Shown: positions 41,132 through 51,738, numbered from the stretch's first letter. The stretch is 64,000 nt of DNA from Arthrobacter sunyaminii (GCF_018866305.1 NZ_CP076456.1:3162001-3226000); one strand, 5' to 3'. Notes: generated by a model not told the origin, from the sequence alone. Translations and numbers: made by a program.

Positions 41132-44100
41132 CTAAACCTCTTCTACGGAGCTGGGCTCTGCGCGGGACAGATCGATACCCAGTTCTTCCGCGGCCCGGAA
41201 GACTTCTTCATCCGAGTCACGCATTTCAATCGTGTTGCCCTCGGTGGAGAGTACTTCCACATTCAGGCAGAGCGACTGCATTTCCTTGATGAGCACCTTG
41301 AAGGACTCGGGAACGCCCGGCTCCGGGATGTTCTCGCCCTTGACGATGGCTTCGTAGACCTTCACGCGGCCGTGGATGTCATCGGACTTGATCGTCAGCA
41401 GCTCCTGCAGCGTGTAGGCGGCGCCGTACGCTTCCAGGGCCCAAACTTCCATTTCACCGAAGCGCTGGCCACCGAACTGTGCCTTACCACCCAGCGGCTG
41501 CTGCGTGATCATGGAGTACGGACCGGTGGAGCGTGCGTGGATCTTGTCATCAACAAGGTGGTGCAGCTTCAGGATGTACATGTAACCCACGGAGATGGGC
41601 TCCGGGAACGGCTGGCCGGAGCGGCCGTCGTACATGCGGGCCTTACCGGAGGCGCCGATCAGGCGGTTGCCGTCACGGGTCACGTTGGTGGAATCGAGCA
41701 GGCCGGTGATTTCATCTTCACTGGCACCGTCGAACACCGGGGTGGCGACCGTGGTGGGGCCGGATTCGCGCGGCAGTTCCGGCAGGTTCTTGACCCAGTC
41801 GGGGTTGCCGTCGATCTTCCAGCCCTGCTTGGCAGCCCAGCCGAGGTGGATTTCCAGGACCTGGCCGACGTTCATTCGACCCGGAACACCCAGCGGGTTC
41901 AGGACGATGTCAACGGGGGTTCCGTCTTCCATGAACGGCATGTCCTCGATCGGAAGGATCTTGGAAATGACGCCCTTGTTGCCGTGGCGGCCGGCCAGCT
42001 TGTCGCCGTCCGTGATCTTGCGCTTGTGCGCCACGTAGACGCGCACCAGCTGGTTCACGCCCGGGGGCAGCTCGTCGTCGTTGTCGCGGTCGAAGATGCG
42101 GACACCGATGACCGTTCCGGACTCGCCGTGGGGAACCTTCAGGGAAGTGTCGCGGACTTCGCGGCTCTTCTCGCCGAAGATGGCGCGCAGCAGGCGCTCT
42201 TCCGGGGTCAGTTCCGTTTCACCCTTGGGGGTGACGCGGCCAACCAGGATGTCGCCGGCTTCAACCTCGGCACCGATGTGGATGATGCCGCGCTCGTCCA
42301 GCTGGGAGAGCACTTCCTCGGACACGTTCGGGATGTCACGGGTGATTTCCTCGGCACCAAGCTTGGTGTCGCGGGCATCAACTTCGTGCTCCTCGATGTG
42401 GATGGAGGTCAGGACATCGTCGGAGACCATGCGCTGCGAGAGGATGATGGCATCTTCGTAGTTGTGGCCTTCCCATGACATGAATGCCACGAGCAGGTTC
42501 TTACCCAGAGCCAGTTCACCCTGGTCCGTGGAGGGACCGTCGGCGATGATGCTGTTGACCTCGACGCGTGCGCCTTCGGAAACCAGTACCCGCTGGTTGT
42601 ACGCGTTGCCCTGGTTGGAGCGTGCGAACTTCATGATCGGGTAGTTGGACTCGGTGCCGTCGTCGTTCATGACGGTAACGAGCTCAGCGGAGACCTCGGT
42701 GACAACACCGGGCTTGACGGCGGTAACAGAGTCACCGGCGTCAACGGCGGCGTACTTCTCCATGCCGGTACCCACAACGGGGCGCTCGGAACGGAGCAGC
42801 GGGACAGCCTGGCGCTGCATGTTCGCACCCATGAGGGCGCGGTTGGCGTCATCGTGTTCCAGGAACGGAATCAGGGCCGTAGCCACCGACACCATCTGGC
42901 GCGGGGAGACGTCCATGTACTCGACGCCTTCGGGCTCAACGAGAACGGGCTCGCCGGAACCGCCGCGGGCACGGACGAGGACCAGGTCCTCGGCGAAGTG
43001 CTGGTCTTCGCGCAGCGGAGCGTTTGCCTGGGCAATGGTGCGCTCAACTTCGTCGTCAGCGGTCAGGTAATCAACCTGGTCGGTGACAACGCCGTCGATG
43101 ACCTTGCGGTACGGGGTCTCGATGAAGCCGAACGCGTTGATCCGGGCGTAGGACGCCAGCGAACCGATCAGACCAATGTTCGGGCCTTCAGGGGTTTCGA
43201 TGGGGCACATGCGGCCGTAGTGCGAGGGGTGGACGTCTCGGACTTCCATGCCTGCGCGGTCACGGGACAGACCACCCGGGCCCAGCGCGGACAGGCGGCG
43301 CTTGTGCGTCAGTCCGGCGAGCGGGTTGTTCTGGTCCATGAACTGCGAGAGCTGGGAGGTTCCGAAGAACTCCTTGATCGCTGCCACGACGGGACGGATG
43401 TTGATCAGCGTCTGGGGCGTGATGGCCTCGACGTCCTGAGTGGTCATGCGCTCACGGACAACGCGCTCCATGCGGGACAGGCCCGTGCGGATCTGGTTCT
43501 CGATGAGTTCACCGACGGCGCGGATACGGCGGTTGCCGAAGTGGTCGATGTCATCGACCTCGACGCGGATGTCAACATCCTCGCCGTTGCGCTTGCCCGG
43601 GACGGTCTTCTCGCCGGCGTGCAGCGCCACCAGGAACTTGATCATGGCGACGATGTCGTCGTTGTTCAGGACCGAGGCGTCAGAATCCGTCAGCGGCTTG
43701 TCGATGCCCAGCTTGCGGTTGATCTTGTAGCGGCCAACCTTGGCCAGGTCATAGCGCTTCGGGTTGAAGTACAGGTTGTCCAGAAGGGTCTGGGCAGCCT
43801 CGACCGTGGGCGGCTCGCCCGGACGGAGCTTGCGGTAGATGTCCAGCAGGGCATCTTCGCGGGTTTCCGTGGGGTCCTTCTCCAGGGTGGCACGGATGGA
43901 GTCGTACTCGCCGAAGGTTTCCAGGATCTGGCCTTCGGTCCAGCCCAGTGCCTTCAGCAGCACGGTGACGGACTGCTTGCGCTTGCGGTCCAGGCGGACG
44001 CCCACCTGGTCGCGCTTGTCGATTTCCAGTTCGAACCATGCACCGCGGGAAGGAATGATCTTCGCGGTGTAGATGTCCTTGTCACTGGTCTTGTCAGCGG

Positions 44101-44632
44101 TGCGCTCGAAGTAGGCGCCCGGGGAACGGACCAGCTGGGAAACCACGACACGCTCGGTGCCGTTGATGACGAACGTTCCCTTGTCTGTCATGAGGGGGAA
44201 GTCGCCCATGAACACGGTCTGCTGCTTGATTTCGCCCGTGTTGTTGTTCATGAATTCGGCTTTAACGTACAGAGGGGCCGAGTACGTGGCGTCCCGGTCC
44301 TTGCACTCAGCCATGGTGTACTTCGGGTCGGCAAACTCCGGCTCCGAGAAGCTCAGGGACATGGTGCCCTGGAAATCCTCGATCGGGGAGATTTCCTCGA
44401 AGATGTCGGCCAGGCCGGAGGTGGTGGCAATGCCCTGTTCCCCGGTCTGCTTGGCCTCTTCTACGCGCGCTTTCCAGCGCTCGTTGCCGACAAGCCAGTC
44501 AAAGCTGTCGGTCTGCAGGGCAAGAAGATTGGGAACGTCAAGCGGTTCGTGAATCTTTGCGAATGAAATCCGGGGAGCGATGTTCTCCGGGATGTTAGCG
44601 GTTGCATTATTAGAGGTGCTCGAGGCGACCAA
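41132..44632 (-). CDS. rpoB: DNA-directed RNA polymerase beta subunit
   Basis: Beta subunit of RNA polymerase, 1166 aa. The TTG at 44632 is chosen because GGAAGG lies 7 nt before it and related proteins begin VASSTSN; a GTG five codons earlier (44647) overlaps that site. The rifampicin region reads [20 protein letters not shown] then [18 protein letters not shown], with the residues of a sensitive enzyme. [20 protein letters not shown] is the conserved catalytic-side segment. It starts the rpoBC operon after a leader of about 165 nt. Confidence 0.99.
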   Translation of the reverse strand: MVASSTSNNATANIPENIAPRISFAKIHEPLDVPNLLALQTDSFDWLVGNERWKARVEEAKQTGEQGIATTSGLADIFEEISPIEDFQGTMSLSFSEPEFADPKYTMAECKDRDATYSAPLYVKAEFMNNNTGEIKQQTVFMGDFPLMTDKGTFVINGTERVVVSQLVRSPGAYFERTADKTSDKDIYTAKIIPSRGAWFELEIDKRDQVGVRLDRKRKQSVTVLLKALGWTEGQILETFGEYDSIRATLEKDPTETREDALLDIYRKLRPGEPPTVEAAQTLLDNLYFNPKRYDLAKVGRYKINRKLGIDKPLTDSDASVLNNDDIVAMIKFLVALHAGEKTVPGKRNGEDVDIRVEVDDIDHFGNRRIRAVGELIENQIRTGLSRMERVVRERMTTQDVEAITPQTLINIRPVVAAIKEFFGTSQLSQFMDQNNPLAGLTHKRRLSALGPGGLSRDRAGMEVRDVHPSHYGRMCPIETPEGPNIGLIGSLASYARINAFGFIETPYRKVIDGVVTDQVDYLTADDEVERTIAQANAPLREDQHFAEDLVLVRARGGSGEPVLVEPEGVEYMDVSPRQMVSVATALIPFLEHDDANRALMGANMQRQAVPLLRSERPVVGTGMEKYAAVDAGDSVTAVKPGVVTEVSAELVTVMNDDGTESNYPIMKFARSNQGNAYNQRVLVSEGARVEVNSIIADGPSTDQGELALGKNLLVAFMSWEGHNYEDAIILSQRMVSDDVLTSIHIEEHEVDARDTKLGAEEITRDIPNVSEEVLSQLDERGIIHIGAEVEAGDILVGRVTPKGETELTPEERLLRAIFGEKSREVRDTSLKVPHGESGTVIGVRIFDRDNDDELPPGVNQLVRVYVAHKRKITDGDKLAGRHGNKGVISKILPIEDMPFMEDGTPVDIVLNPLGVPGRMNVGQVLEIHLGWAAKQGWKIDGNPDWVKNLPELPRESGPTTVATPVFDGASEDEITGLLDSTNVTRDGNRLIGASGKARMYDGRSGQPFPEPISVGYMYILKLHHLVDDKIHARSTGPYSMITQQPLGGKAQFGGQRFGEMEVWALEAYGAAYTLQELLTIKSDDIHGRVKVYEAIVKGENIPEPGVPESFKVLIKEMQSLCLNVEVLSTEGNTIEMRDSDEEVFRAAEELGIDLSRAEPSSVEEV

Positions 44633-45121
44633 GAGGGATCCTTCCACAGACCTTCAGGCGTGTTTCGCGCCTCCTTCTCTGCACAGAGCGGACCTGGTCC
44701 GCGTGCGTCCTTGCATCCGGCCGGGCGCGCAAAACGCTGCCTGGCACAGGACGGAGCCCACCGCTATATGAAGGCTGAAGGTTAAGAGAGGGAAGCAAAT
44801 ATCTACTATAGGGCATTATGGGCAGACAAGTCTACCCGGTCCCTGAAACCCTGCGTGGCTCAACCCGCCGGGCAAGGCTGGAATCGTGTTCCAGCCGGCC
44901 GCTTTACGAGGAGCTACAGGCAACACCGGCGCACCGCTGACGCATCGGATACAGATACCTTACCGCACGCGGCCCCAATTGTGCGCGCCGGTGCCCGGCC
45001 GCCCGCCGAGTGCGGTGTGACTCTTCTCTCCCCGCACCCGTGTCTTGGCGTACCCTTGTTCCAGCGTGGTCCGCATCACCGGGCTCACAGCAGATTCGAC
45101 GACGAAAGAGACTATTCCGCC
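44633..45121. promoter_or_regulatory. Divergent region between rpoB and thiolase; rpoB promoter candidates
   Basis: No gene was recognised in these 489 nt. On the minus strand TTGTCT (44824-44829) and TAGATA (44800-44805) are 18 nt apart. An overlapping TAGACT at 44829-44834 is a second -10 candidate without a clear -35. Either gives rpoB a leader of about 160-190 nt. On the plus side no convincing promoter for the thiolase was found. Confidence 0.4.
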
Positions 45122-46342
45122 ATGAGCAACCGTCCAGACCAAGATGCAGCAGCCATGACCGAAGTGGTCATCGTCGGTGGTGCACGCACCCCGCAGGGAC
45201 GACTGAACGGCCAGCTTGCCTCTTTTAGCGCCGTGGAGCTCGGCGCCTTCGCCATTGCGGGTGCTTTGGAGCAGGCCCGTGTACCGGCCGCCGATGTGCA
45301 GGCCGTCATCATGGGCCATGTGGTCCAGGCCGGCTGCGGACAGAACCCGGCCCGCCAGTCCTCCATCAAGGCCGGCATTGGCTGGGATGTCCCCACTGTC
45401 ACGATCAACAAGGTTTGCCTGTCCGGACTGGCCTCCGTGGTTGACGCCGCCCGCCTGATCCGCGGCGGTGAAGCCACGGTGGTGGTGGCCGGGGGCCAGG
45501 AATCCATGACAAACGGGCCGCACCTGCTGCCCGGGTCCCGCCAGGGCTGGAACTACGGCAACATCAGTGCCCTGGATTCCGTCGGCCATGACGGGCTGAC
45601 GGACGCTTTCGACCATGACTCCATGGGCATCTCCACCGAGCGCGGCAACACCAAGCTGGCCATCAAACGGCTGGAGCAGGACGAAGTGGCCGCCGCTTCA
45701 CACCGTCGGGCCGCCGCCGCCATGGCATCCGGGGTGTTCGAAACCGAGATTGTGCCCGTCACTGTTCCGCAGCGCCGGGGCGAGCCGCTCATCCTTACCT
45801 CCGACGAAGGCGTGCGTCCCGCTACGACCACCGAAACACTGGCCGGCCTCCGTCCTGCCTTTGATCCCGAAGGCACCATCACGGCAGGCAACTCGTCGCC
45901 GCTTTCCGACGGCGCCGCCGCGCTGATTCTCACCACACGCGCCTACGCGGAAGAGAACGGTCTCGACGTCCTGGCGGTGGTGGGTGCCCCGGGGCAGGTG
46001 GCCGGTCCCGACAACAGCCTGCATTCACAGCCCTCCAACGCCATCTTTGCCGCCCTGAACCGGGCCGGCTGGACCCCAGCGGACCTGGATTTCATCGAGA
46101 TCAATGAAGCCTTCGGTGCTGTAGCCGTCCAGTCCCTGAATGAACTGGGAATGGATTTGGACCAGTGCAATCTGTACGGCGGTGCCATCGCCCTGGGTCA
46201 CCCGATCGGAGCTTCGGGTGCCCGGCTGGCCCTTACCGCAGCCTTCGAGCTGCAGCGGCGCGGCACCGGCAAAGCTGCGGTTGCCCTGTGCGGCGGCGGC
46301 GGGCAGGGTGAAGCACTGCTGCTGTTCCGCGACGAGGCCTGA
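45122..46342 (+). CDS. Acetyl-CoA acetyltransferase (thiolase)
   Basis: Biosynthetic-type thiolase condensing or cleaving acetoacetyl-CoA. It has 406 aa from the ATG at 45122; the conserved start EVVIVGGARTPQGRLNGQLA begins at residue 14. The catalytic Cys is in NKVCLSGLASVVDAARL, the Asn-Glu motif in INEAFGAVAVQSLNELG, the His in GHPIGASGARLALT and the second Cys in ALCGGGGQGEA. It is a lone plus-strand gene between rpoB and rplL. It differs clearly from PcaF, so it probably serves central acyl-CoA metabolism; the exact substrate is not visible. Confidence 0.92.
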   Translation: MSNRPDQDAAAMTEVVIVGGARTPQGRLNGQLASFSAVELGAFAIAGALEQARVPAADVQAVIMGHVVQAGCGQNPARQSSIKAGIGWDVPTVTINKVCLSGLASVVDAARLIRGGEATVVVAGGQESMTNGPHLLPGSRQGWNYGNISALDSVGHDGLTDAFDHDSMGISTERGNTKLAIKRLEQDEVAAASHRRAAAAMASGVFETEIVPVTVPQRRGEPLILTSDEGVRPATTTETLAGLRPAFDPEGTITAGNSSPLSDGAAALILTTRAYAEENGLDVLAVVGAPGQVAGPDNSLHSQPSNAIFAALNRAGWTPADLDFIEINEAFGAVAVQSLNELGMDLDQCNLYGGAIALGHPIGASGARLALTAAFELQRRGTGKAAVALCGGGGQGEALLLFRDEA

Positions 46343-46416
46343 CTAGCCCGTTCTCCCGCCGGCCAGAGGCTCCGTCCGCGCACCGGACAGCACCAGGCTG
46401 CGGGGACCGCACCTAA

Positions 46417-46454
46417 ACAGAAAGACCCCGTCCCAAGGGACGGGGTCTTTCTGT
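46417..46454. terminator. Bidirectional terminator between thiolase and rplL
   Basis: A perfect 38 bp palindrome (18 bp arms, 2 nt centre) reads ACAGAAAGACCCCGTCCC and its complement. A-rich and T-rich ends make it a U-tailed hairpin in both directions. It lies between the convergent ends of the thiolase gene and rplL. Confidence 0.92.
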
Positions 46455-46487
46455 CTGCGCGGCGTCAAGCCGCGAAGGGAAAAACTA

Positions 46488-46862
46488 CTACTTGACGGTA
46501 ACCGTGGCGCCGGCAGCCTCGAGGGCTTCCTTTGCCTTCTCTGCGGCTTCCTTCGTAGCGCCTTCCAGGACAGCCTTCGGGGCGCTGTCGACAACGTCCT
46601 TGGCTTCCTTCAGGCCCAGGGAAGTCAGGGCACGAACTTCCTTGATGACTGCGATCTTCTTGTCGCCTGCAGCTTCGAGGATGACGTCGAATTCAGTCTT
46701 CTCGTCTTCGGCCTCGGCAGCACCGGCGGCGGGACCGGCAACTGCAACAGCAGCAGCGGTAACGTCGAAGGTCTCTTCGAAGAGCTTCACGAAGTCGGAG
46801 AGCTCGATGATGGACAGTTCCTTGAAGGCTTCAATGAGCTCTTCGTTGGTCAGCTTCGCCAT
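46488..46862 (-). CDS. rplL: 50S ribosomal protein L7/L12
   Basis: Stalk protein bL12, present in multiple copies, that recruits translation GTPases. It has 124 aa, with the N-terminal dimerisation domain ([20 protein letters not shown]), an Ala/Gly hinge ([14 protein letters not shown]) and the factor-binding domain [20 protein letters not shown]. It lies 78 nt after rplJ. Confidence 0.99.
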   Translation of the reverse strand: MAKLTNEELIEAFKELSIIELSDFVKLFEETFDVTAAAVAVAGPAAGAAEAEDEKTEFDVILEAAGDKKIAVIKEVRALTSLGLKEAKDVVDSAPKAVLEGATKEAAEKAKEALEAAGATVTVK

Positions 46863-46940
46863 GGTGTGGCGTCCTTCCTATAAGTGGTGCGCGGGCACCT
46901 TAGTGGTGCGACGGCACCGGAGTGTGGATTGGAAGAGCGA

Positions 46941-47504
46941 TTACTCTTCGGTGGCTGCTTCAGCGGCCGGAGCTTCTTCTGCGGCGGCCGGAGCCTCTTC
47001 CGCGGCGGGAGCAGAATCGCTTCCCTCTTCAAGCTTGACGCGCAGGGCATCGACCGAGCGTGCCAGCATGGACATCGGTGCCTTGAGGACACCGGCGACG
47101 CGTGCAAGCTGGAGCTCACGGGATTCAAGGGCAGCCAGGGCGGCAACACCGGTAGCATCCAGGGCATTGCCCTCGAAGACACCGGTCTTGATGATCAGCT
47201 GCGGGTTGGTCTTGGCAAAATCCGTCAGGCTCTTTGCAGCTGCAACTGCGTCACCCTTGATGAAGGCAATTGCAGTGGGGCCGGAGAGCTGGCCGTCGAA
47301 CGCGTCGATGCCGGCTTCCTTGGCTGCAATGCCAGTCAGGGTGTTCTTGACGACCGAGTACTTGGTGTCCTGGCCGAGCGAACGACGCAGCTCCTTGAGC
47401 TGTGCAACGGTGAGCCCGCGGTATTCGGTTAGGACAGCAGCGGTTGATTCCTTGAAATCTGTGGTGATTTCTTCAACTGCCGATACCTTTGTTGGCGTTG
47501 CCAT
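46941..47504 (-). CDS. rplJ: 50S ribosomal protein L10
   Basis: Stalk base protein uL10, which anchors L7/L12 and in many bacteria represses its own operon through the mRNA leader. It has 187 aa. AAVLTEYRGLTVAQLKELRR and YSVVKNTLTGIAAKEAGI are conserved, and the last ~25 residues are an Ala-Glu-Pro tail beyond the usual end. AAGGAGGG stands 3 nt before the ATG. It is preceded by an L10-type leader with attenuator. Confidence 0.98.
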   Translation of the reverse strand: MATPTKVSAVEEITTDFKESTAAVLTEYRGLTVAQLKELRRSLGQDTKYSVVKNTLTGIAAKEAGIDAFDGQLSGPTAIAFIKGDAVAAAKSLTDFAKTNPQLIIKTGVFEGNALDATGVAALAALESRELQLARVAGVLKAPMSMLARSVDALRVKLEEGSDSAPAAEEAPAAAEEAPAAEAATEE

Positions 47505-47550
47505 AACCCTCCTTCCGGGGAATAGTGCCGGTGGATCGGGTCCCGAACAT

Positions 47551-47747
47551 AAAAAACGCCCCGGGCAGATGCACGGGGCTTAGCAGCAGGCACGCATTGA
47601 CGCGCACCGTTTGGCTGAGTTCGTTCACCTGCGCAGGCCGCCCTGTGAAGGGACTTTCGGATGTCCGATCAACCGGAGTCCACCCGCGGTCCCGGAGATC
47701 CAGGATGAGAGTGGGATTGAAAGCACATCGACCGACGGTCTTTGGTA
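47551..47747 (-). promoter_or_regulatory. L10-type leader with transcription attenuator
   Basis: The minus-strand leader contains ACCAAAGACCGTCGGTCG near its 5' end and CCTGCGCAGGTGAAC (47623-47637), both characteristic of the L10-binding leader of rplJL mRNAs. It ends with a terminator: a 6 bp GC stem (47558-47563 / 47574-47579) followed by six T (47551-47556), 47 nt before rplJ. L10 binding would favour termination, giving feedback on rplJL. The family assignment comes from memory of the motif and can be tested against the Rfam L10 leader model. Confidence 0.85.
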
Positions 47748-47752
47748 TCTCC

Positions 47753-47781
47753 AGCGTACGGGAGAATCCCGGGCAGGCCAA
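47753..47781 (-). promoter_or_regulatory. Candidate rplJL promoter
   Basis: TTGGCC (47776-47781) and TACGCT (47753-47758) on the minus strand are 17 nt apart, placing the transcript start near 47746, exactly where the L10-type leader begins. The promoter is next to the 3' end of the upstream GNAT gene. Confidence 0.6.
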
Positions 47782-47789
47782 ATCGGCCT

Positions 47790-48881
47790 TCAGAGAACCT
47801 TCTGCCACTCCCCCGAATATCCGACGGGCTCAAACCCCAGCTCCTCGTTGATGGCCAGCATGTGGACGTTCTCGGCTGCATTCCAGGTCCATACACGTGA
47901 TGCCGCGGAGAGCTCCTGCCGCAGCCGCACCAGGTTGGCAGCCTTGAGCAGCATGCCGAGCCCGTGGCCCCGGTGCTCCTCCAGGACCAGGGTATCGTCC
48001 TGAAAGGCCACCGCCGGGTTGCTGCGAAAGACCATCAGGACCGTGTGCCCGGCCAGCTGGCCGGTGGGAACATGCCGGACAGCGCTCACCAGCTCTTCGG
48101 CCTGCATTTCACACACTTTCGCTTCCCCCTCACGGATCCGACCGGCGTCCCACCGCTCCTCCTCCACGTCCAGGCCGGCCATGGGGGCATCCGTGCTCAT
48201 CCTTTGCCGCAGCAGCGCGTACGCATCCACAAGGTGCTCCGGGCAGGCACCCTGCCAGAACTCCAGGGCATAGTCCTGTCCGGCAGCCGCCGCGGCAGCG
48301 TCCAGCTTCCCCTGCCAGTCAATGCTGCCCGTCAAATCCAGGAGGCTGACCCGTTCCACCTGTTCCAGCTCAAAGTGCCGGTCCGCGGCAAAGCGTGCGG
48401 CGCTGTCCGCAGGAATGGCTCCGATCCCGCTCTTCGGTGCCAGCACCGGGCCGGAATCAGAGCCCGGCCGCACAGGATGATCAGTTTCCCCCAAAAGGGT
48501 TCGGCGCCCGTCGGCCGCTGCGGCCTGCTCAACCGCCGCATACAGGCGCTTTCCCAGCCCGGTCCGCCGGATACCGGGAGCCACGGCCACATTCACCCAT
48601 GCCGAGTGGATGTTGTCCAGCATCGGCAGCTTCAACGCGGCCACACCCACCAGCTCGTCGCCGATCCGCGCACCCAGCAGAATCCGCCGCCGCATTGATG
48701 AAGGACGAAAGCCCGCCAGCTGCGTCTGGGGTGCGTCCCGGAAGTCGTCATTGCCCCACGTCTCGCGCAGGGCGTCATTCAGAAGCTCAACGGCGGCGAT
48801 GAAATCCGCCGAGGCAGGATCCGAAGAATCCAGGCTCCCGGGGATGGGCAGCGGAGCGATAACCGCAGAGTCAGGTGTCAT
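47790..48881 (-). CDS. Double-domain GNAT acetyltransferase
   Basis: The 363 aa protein appears to hold two GNAT domains. The first (residues ~20-150) has WVNVAVAPGIRRTGLGKRLY, the acetyl-CoA pyrophosphate loop RxxGxG. The second (~200-363) has TLVLEEHRGHGLGMLLKAAN and the C-terminal NAAENVHMLAINEELGFEPV. This arrangement resembles mycothiol synthase and other tandem GNATs, but the real mshD begins at 63347. The substrate is unknown. It lies between the rplKA terminator and the rplJL promoter. Confidence 0.88.
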   Translation of the reverse strand: MTPDSAVIAPLPIPGSLDSSDPASADFIAAVELLNDALRETWGNDDFRDAPQTQLAGFRPSSMRRRILLGARIGDELVGVAALKLPMLDNIHSAWVNVAVAPGIRRTGLGKRLYAAVEQAAAADGRRTLLGETDHPVRPGSDSGPVLAPKSGIGAIPADSAARFAADRHFELEQVERVSLLDLTGSIDWQGKLDAAAAAAGQDYALEFWQGACPEHLVDAYALLRQRMSTDAPMAGLDVEEERWDAGRIREGEAKVCEMQAEELVSAVRHVPTGQLAGHTVLMVFRSNPAVAFQDDTLVLEEHRGHGLGMLLKAANLVRLRQELSAASRVWTWNAAENVHMLAINEELGFEPVGYSGEWQKVL

Positions 48882-48915
48882 GGATCACATCCTGCCGCAA
48901 CCTGCTGCAGGGCAC

Positions 48916-48948
48916 AAAAAAGCGGCCGCAGCGATATGCTGCGGCCGC
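48916..48948 (-). terminator. Terminator after rplA
   Basis: A perfect 11 bp GC-rich stem (48922-48932 / 48938-48948) with a 5 nt loop is followed on the minus strand by six T (48916-48921). It is a textbook intrinsic terminator 40 nt past the rplA stop. Confidence 0.93.
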
Positions 48949-48988
48949 CTTTGAGACGGAATCGGAACGCTGGCGCCCCTAAGCCGAA

Positions 48989-49696
48989 TTATGCGTCGGC
49001 GAGAACCTTCGTGACGTTGGGGTCAACGGAGATGCCCGGGCCGAACGTGGTGGAAACGGTTGCCTTCTGGATGTAGCGGCCCTTGGAAGCGGACGGCTTC
49101 AGGCGCAGGACTTCCTCCAGGGCTGCGGCGTAGTTCTCGGCCAGCTTCTGCTGGTCGAAGGACACCTTGCCGATGATGAAGTGCAGGTTGGAGTGCTTGT
49201 CGACGCGGAAGTCGATCTTGCCGCCCTTGATGTCGGTGACAGCCTTGGCGACGTTCGGGGTAACCGTGCCGGTCTTCGGGTTCGGCATCAGGTTACGCGG
49301 GCCGAGGACGCGGCCCAGGCGGCCGACCTTGCCCATCATGTCGGGGGTGGCAACGGCGGCGTCGAAGTCGACCCAGCCTGCGGCAACCTTTTCGATCATG
49401 TCATCGGAACCAACGAAGTCAGCGCCGGCTGCAATAGCCTGCTCTGCCTTCTCGCCCGTTGCGAAAACCAGGACGCGGGCGGTCTTACCCGTACCGTGGG
49501 GCAGGTTAACCGTGCCGCGGACCATCTGGTCGGCCTTGCGGGGATCGACGCCCAGGCGGAATGCGACCTCTACGGTGGCATCAAACTTGGACGGGTTGGT
49601 TTCCTTCGCCAGCTCTACAGCCTCAACCGGTGCGTACAGCTTGTCCGCATCGATCTTGGCTACAGCTGCTTCATATGCTTTGCTGCGCTTTGCCAT
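48989..49696 (-). CDS. rplA: 50S ribosomal protein L1
   Basis: Ribosomal protein uL1 of the mobile stalk at the E site; it represses the rplKA operon in E. coli. It has 235 aa from the ATG at 49696; the frame continuing to 49753 has no support. [20 protein letters not shown], the segment [20 protein letters not shown] and [20 protein letters not shown] are conserved. It lies 140 nt after rplK. Confidence 0.98.
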   Translation of the reverse strand: MAKRSKAYEAAVAKIDADKLYAPVEAVELAKETNPSKFDATVEVAFRLGVDPRKADQMVRGTVNLPHGTGKTARVLVFATGEKAEQAIAAGADFVGSDDMIEKVAAGWVDFDAAVATPDMMGKVGRLGRVLGPRNLMPNPKTGTVTPNVAKAVTDIKGGKIDFRVDKHSNLHFIIGKVSFDQQKLAENYAAALEEVLRLKPSASKGRYIQKATVSTTFGPGISVDPNVTKVLADA

Positions 49697-49836
49697 CTGC
49701 TTTTTCTCCTTGTGCAGTTGTGGTCTGTCGGACCGCGCTCGGCCCTGCCACACGCCGTCGTACCCTATGGCACGAGCAGCTTTTTGAGTGTAAATGTTTG
49801 TTCGGCGGGCGAACCCGCGTCACGGAAAAGGCGTTA

Positions 49837-50268
49837 TTAGCCTTCTACGGTGATACCCATGGAGCGGGCGGTGCCGGCGATGATCTTGGCAGCAGCCTTG
49901 ACGTCGTTGGCGTTGAGGTCTTCCATCTTCATGGTGGCGATCTCTTCGACCTGAGCCTGGGTCAGGTTGGCAACCTTGGCGGTGTGCGGGGTTGCGGAAC
50001 CCTTGGCAACACCGGCAGCCTTCTTGATCAGCTGAGCAGCCGGAGGAGTCTTCGTGATGAAGGTGAACGAACGGTCTTCGTAAACGGTGATTTCAACCGG
50101 GATAACGTTGCCGCGCTGGGATTCCGTTGCAGCGTTGTACGCCTTGCAGAATTCCATGATGTTGACACCGTGCTGGCCAAGTGCCGGACCAATCGGAGGA
50201 GCCGGGTTGGCGGCACCTGCGTTGATCTGCAGCTTGATGAGGCCGGTGACCTTTTTCTTGGGGGCCAT
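49837..50268 (-). CDS. rplK: 50S ribosomal protein L11
   Basis: Ribosomal protein uL11 of the GTPase-associated centre, the site of thiostrepton action and of RelA activation. It has 143 aa, with [40 protein letters not shown] and the C-terminal RNA-binding domain. A GGCCGCC/GGCGGCC hairpin (50327-50347) lies in the 129 nt gap after nusG and may structure its leader. Confidence 0.98.
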
Positions 50269-50397
50269 GAAAGGGTCCTTCTCTAAATTATGTTCCCGGG
50301 GAACAGGAGCGTCCGTCCGGGTTGGTGGCCGCCATGGCGTGGCGGCCGGACGCTGCCGGCAGGGTAAAGCGGACCTGCAGACAACGAAGTCTTTGTG

Positions 50398-51189
50398 TTA
50401 CTGCAGCTTGGTGACCTGGCCGAAGCCAAGCGTAACCGGAGTCTCGCGCTCGAAGATGGTCACGAGGACCACCAGCTGCTGGGACTCGGGCTTGATCTCG
50501 GAGATCGTGGCCTGAAGCGTCTCGAACGGTCCTTCGTTGACCGTAACGGGCTCGCCGACCTCGAAGTCCACTGCGTAGTTCGAAGATTCCTGCGCGGGCT
50601 TGCCGGCTTCGATCTTCGGGGAAACCACGGTGTGCTCCAGCATGGAGTAAACCTCTTTGAGGCTCAGCGGCACCGGGTTGTGGGCGTTGCCCACGAAGCC
50701 TGTAACACCGGGGGTGTGTCGCACAACACCCCAGGAGGCGTCGGTCAGTTCCATACGGACCAGCACGTAACCGGGGATTCGGACCCGGTTGACGATCTTG
50801 CGGGTCGTGTTCTTGATCTCGACGACTTCCTCCATCGGGACCTGGATTTCGAAGATGTTATCTTCCATTTCCATGGTCTGGATGCGGGTCTCAAGATTGG
50901 CCTTGACGCGGTTTTCGTAACCTGCGTAGGAGTGGATGACGTACCAGTCACCCTCCTGGCGCCGCAGCTTGGCCTTGAAGGCTTCTGCGGGATCTTCCTC
51001 GGGCTCTTCTTCAGAGTCTTCGGAGTCTGCGGAATCAGAGTTCACGGCCTCATCGGCGGCGTCGGCATCCTCTGCCGGAACGTCGGCCTCAGCGGGCGCC
51101 TCGGCGACGTCTGCTGCGGTCGTTTCATCCTCGGCATCCAGATCAGCGGCATTGTCATTGATCTGTGATTCGAGTTCTTGCTCGGACAC
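50398..51189 (-). CDS. nusG: Transcription termination/antitermination factor NusG
   Basis: NusG binds RNA polymerase and links it to Rho or the ribosome. It has 263 aa with GTG start. Residues 1-75 are an acidic, Ala/Asp/Glu-rich extension absent from the E. coli protein (181 aa). The NGN domain follows ([20 protein letters not shown], then [39 protein letters not shown]), then a KOW domain ([20 protein letters not shown]). Such acidic N-termini are common in actinobacterial NusG. Confidence 0.98.
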   Translation of the reverse strand: MSEQELESQINDNAADLDAEDETTAADVAEAPAEADVPAEDADAADEAVNSDSADSEDSEEEPEEDPAEAFKAKLRRQEGDWYVIHSYAGYENRVKANLETRIQTMEMEDNIFEIQVPMEEVVEIKNTTRKIVNRVRIPGYVLVRMELTDASWGVVRHTPGVTGFVGNAHNPVPLSLKEVYSMLEHTVVSPKIEAGKPAQESSNYAVDFEVGEPVTVNEGPFETLQATISEIKPESQQLVVLVTIFERETPVTLGFGQVTKLQ

Positions 51190-51290
51190 GTAGATTCCTG
51201 CTTTCTTCTTCAGAGCTCTATAGGGTTTGTCACTAGCTCCAGCTCAAAGGCCTGAGGTTCCTGCCCTTGGGGCGGGGCTCAAGGAAGGCG

Positions 51291-51572
51291 CTAGCTCTCG
51301 CCGCTGCCCTCACCGAAGATCCACAGTGCTCCCGCACCAAAGACAAAATCCAGAACTGTCACGATAACTATCATCACGACCACGAAGGCCAGGACCACGA
51401 GGGTGTATCTCAGCAGTTCCTTGCGGGTGGGGGTGACCACCTTTTTCAGTTCTGCAATGACCTGACGCAGGAAGAGCGCAATGGCCGCGAAGAAGCCGCG
51501 CTTCTTGGGCCCGCTGGAGGGGTGTCCCTTGGAGCTGCCGGCAGCTGTCTCGGTCACCATCGCCTCACTCAT
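51291..51572 (-). CDS. secE: Preprotein translocase subunit SecE
   Basis: Small subunit that clamps SecY in the translocon. It has 93 aa, with the amphipathic segment [20 protein letters not shown] followed by one membrane helix ([20 protein letters not shown]). The start is uncertain: the ATG at 51572 has no good binding site, while a GTG at 51557 has GAGG 5 nt upstream. It lies between tRNA-Trp and nusG, the usual place. Confidence 0.95.
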   Translation of the reverse strand: MSEAMVTETAAGSSKGHPSSGPKKRGFFAAIALFLRQVIAELKKVVTPTRKELLRYTLVVLAFVVVMIVIVTVLDFVFGAGALWIFGEGSGES

Positions 51573-51653
51573 CTGTTCGGTTCACAGCCGCAGCAAGTGC
51601 TGGGACTGCTGCTTCATGAAGGACTGCTGAGCTGCCGTGATGACAGCCGTGCG

Positions 51654-51726
51654 CAGGGCAGACAGGACTCGAACCTGCAACCTGCGGTTTTGGAGACCGC
51701 TGCGCTACCAATTGCGCCACTACCCT
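51654..51726 (-). tRNA. tRNA-Trp (anticodon CCA)
   Basis: A 73 nt cloverleaf on the minus strand begins AGGGTAGTGGCGCAATTGGT, has the anticodon loop CTCCAAA with CCA, and the T arm GCAGGTTCGAGTCCTGT. The acceptor stem AGGGTAG pairs with CTGCCCT with one G-U pair and the discriminator is G. The 3' CCA is not encoded. It lies 81 nt before secE, so a trpT-secE-nusG-rplKA transcription unit is likely. Confidence 0.97.
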
Positions 51727-51738
51727 ATGGAGGAAACC

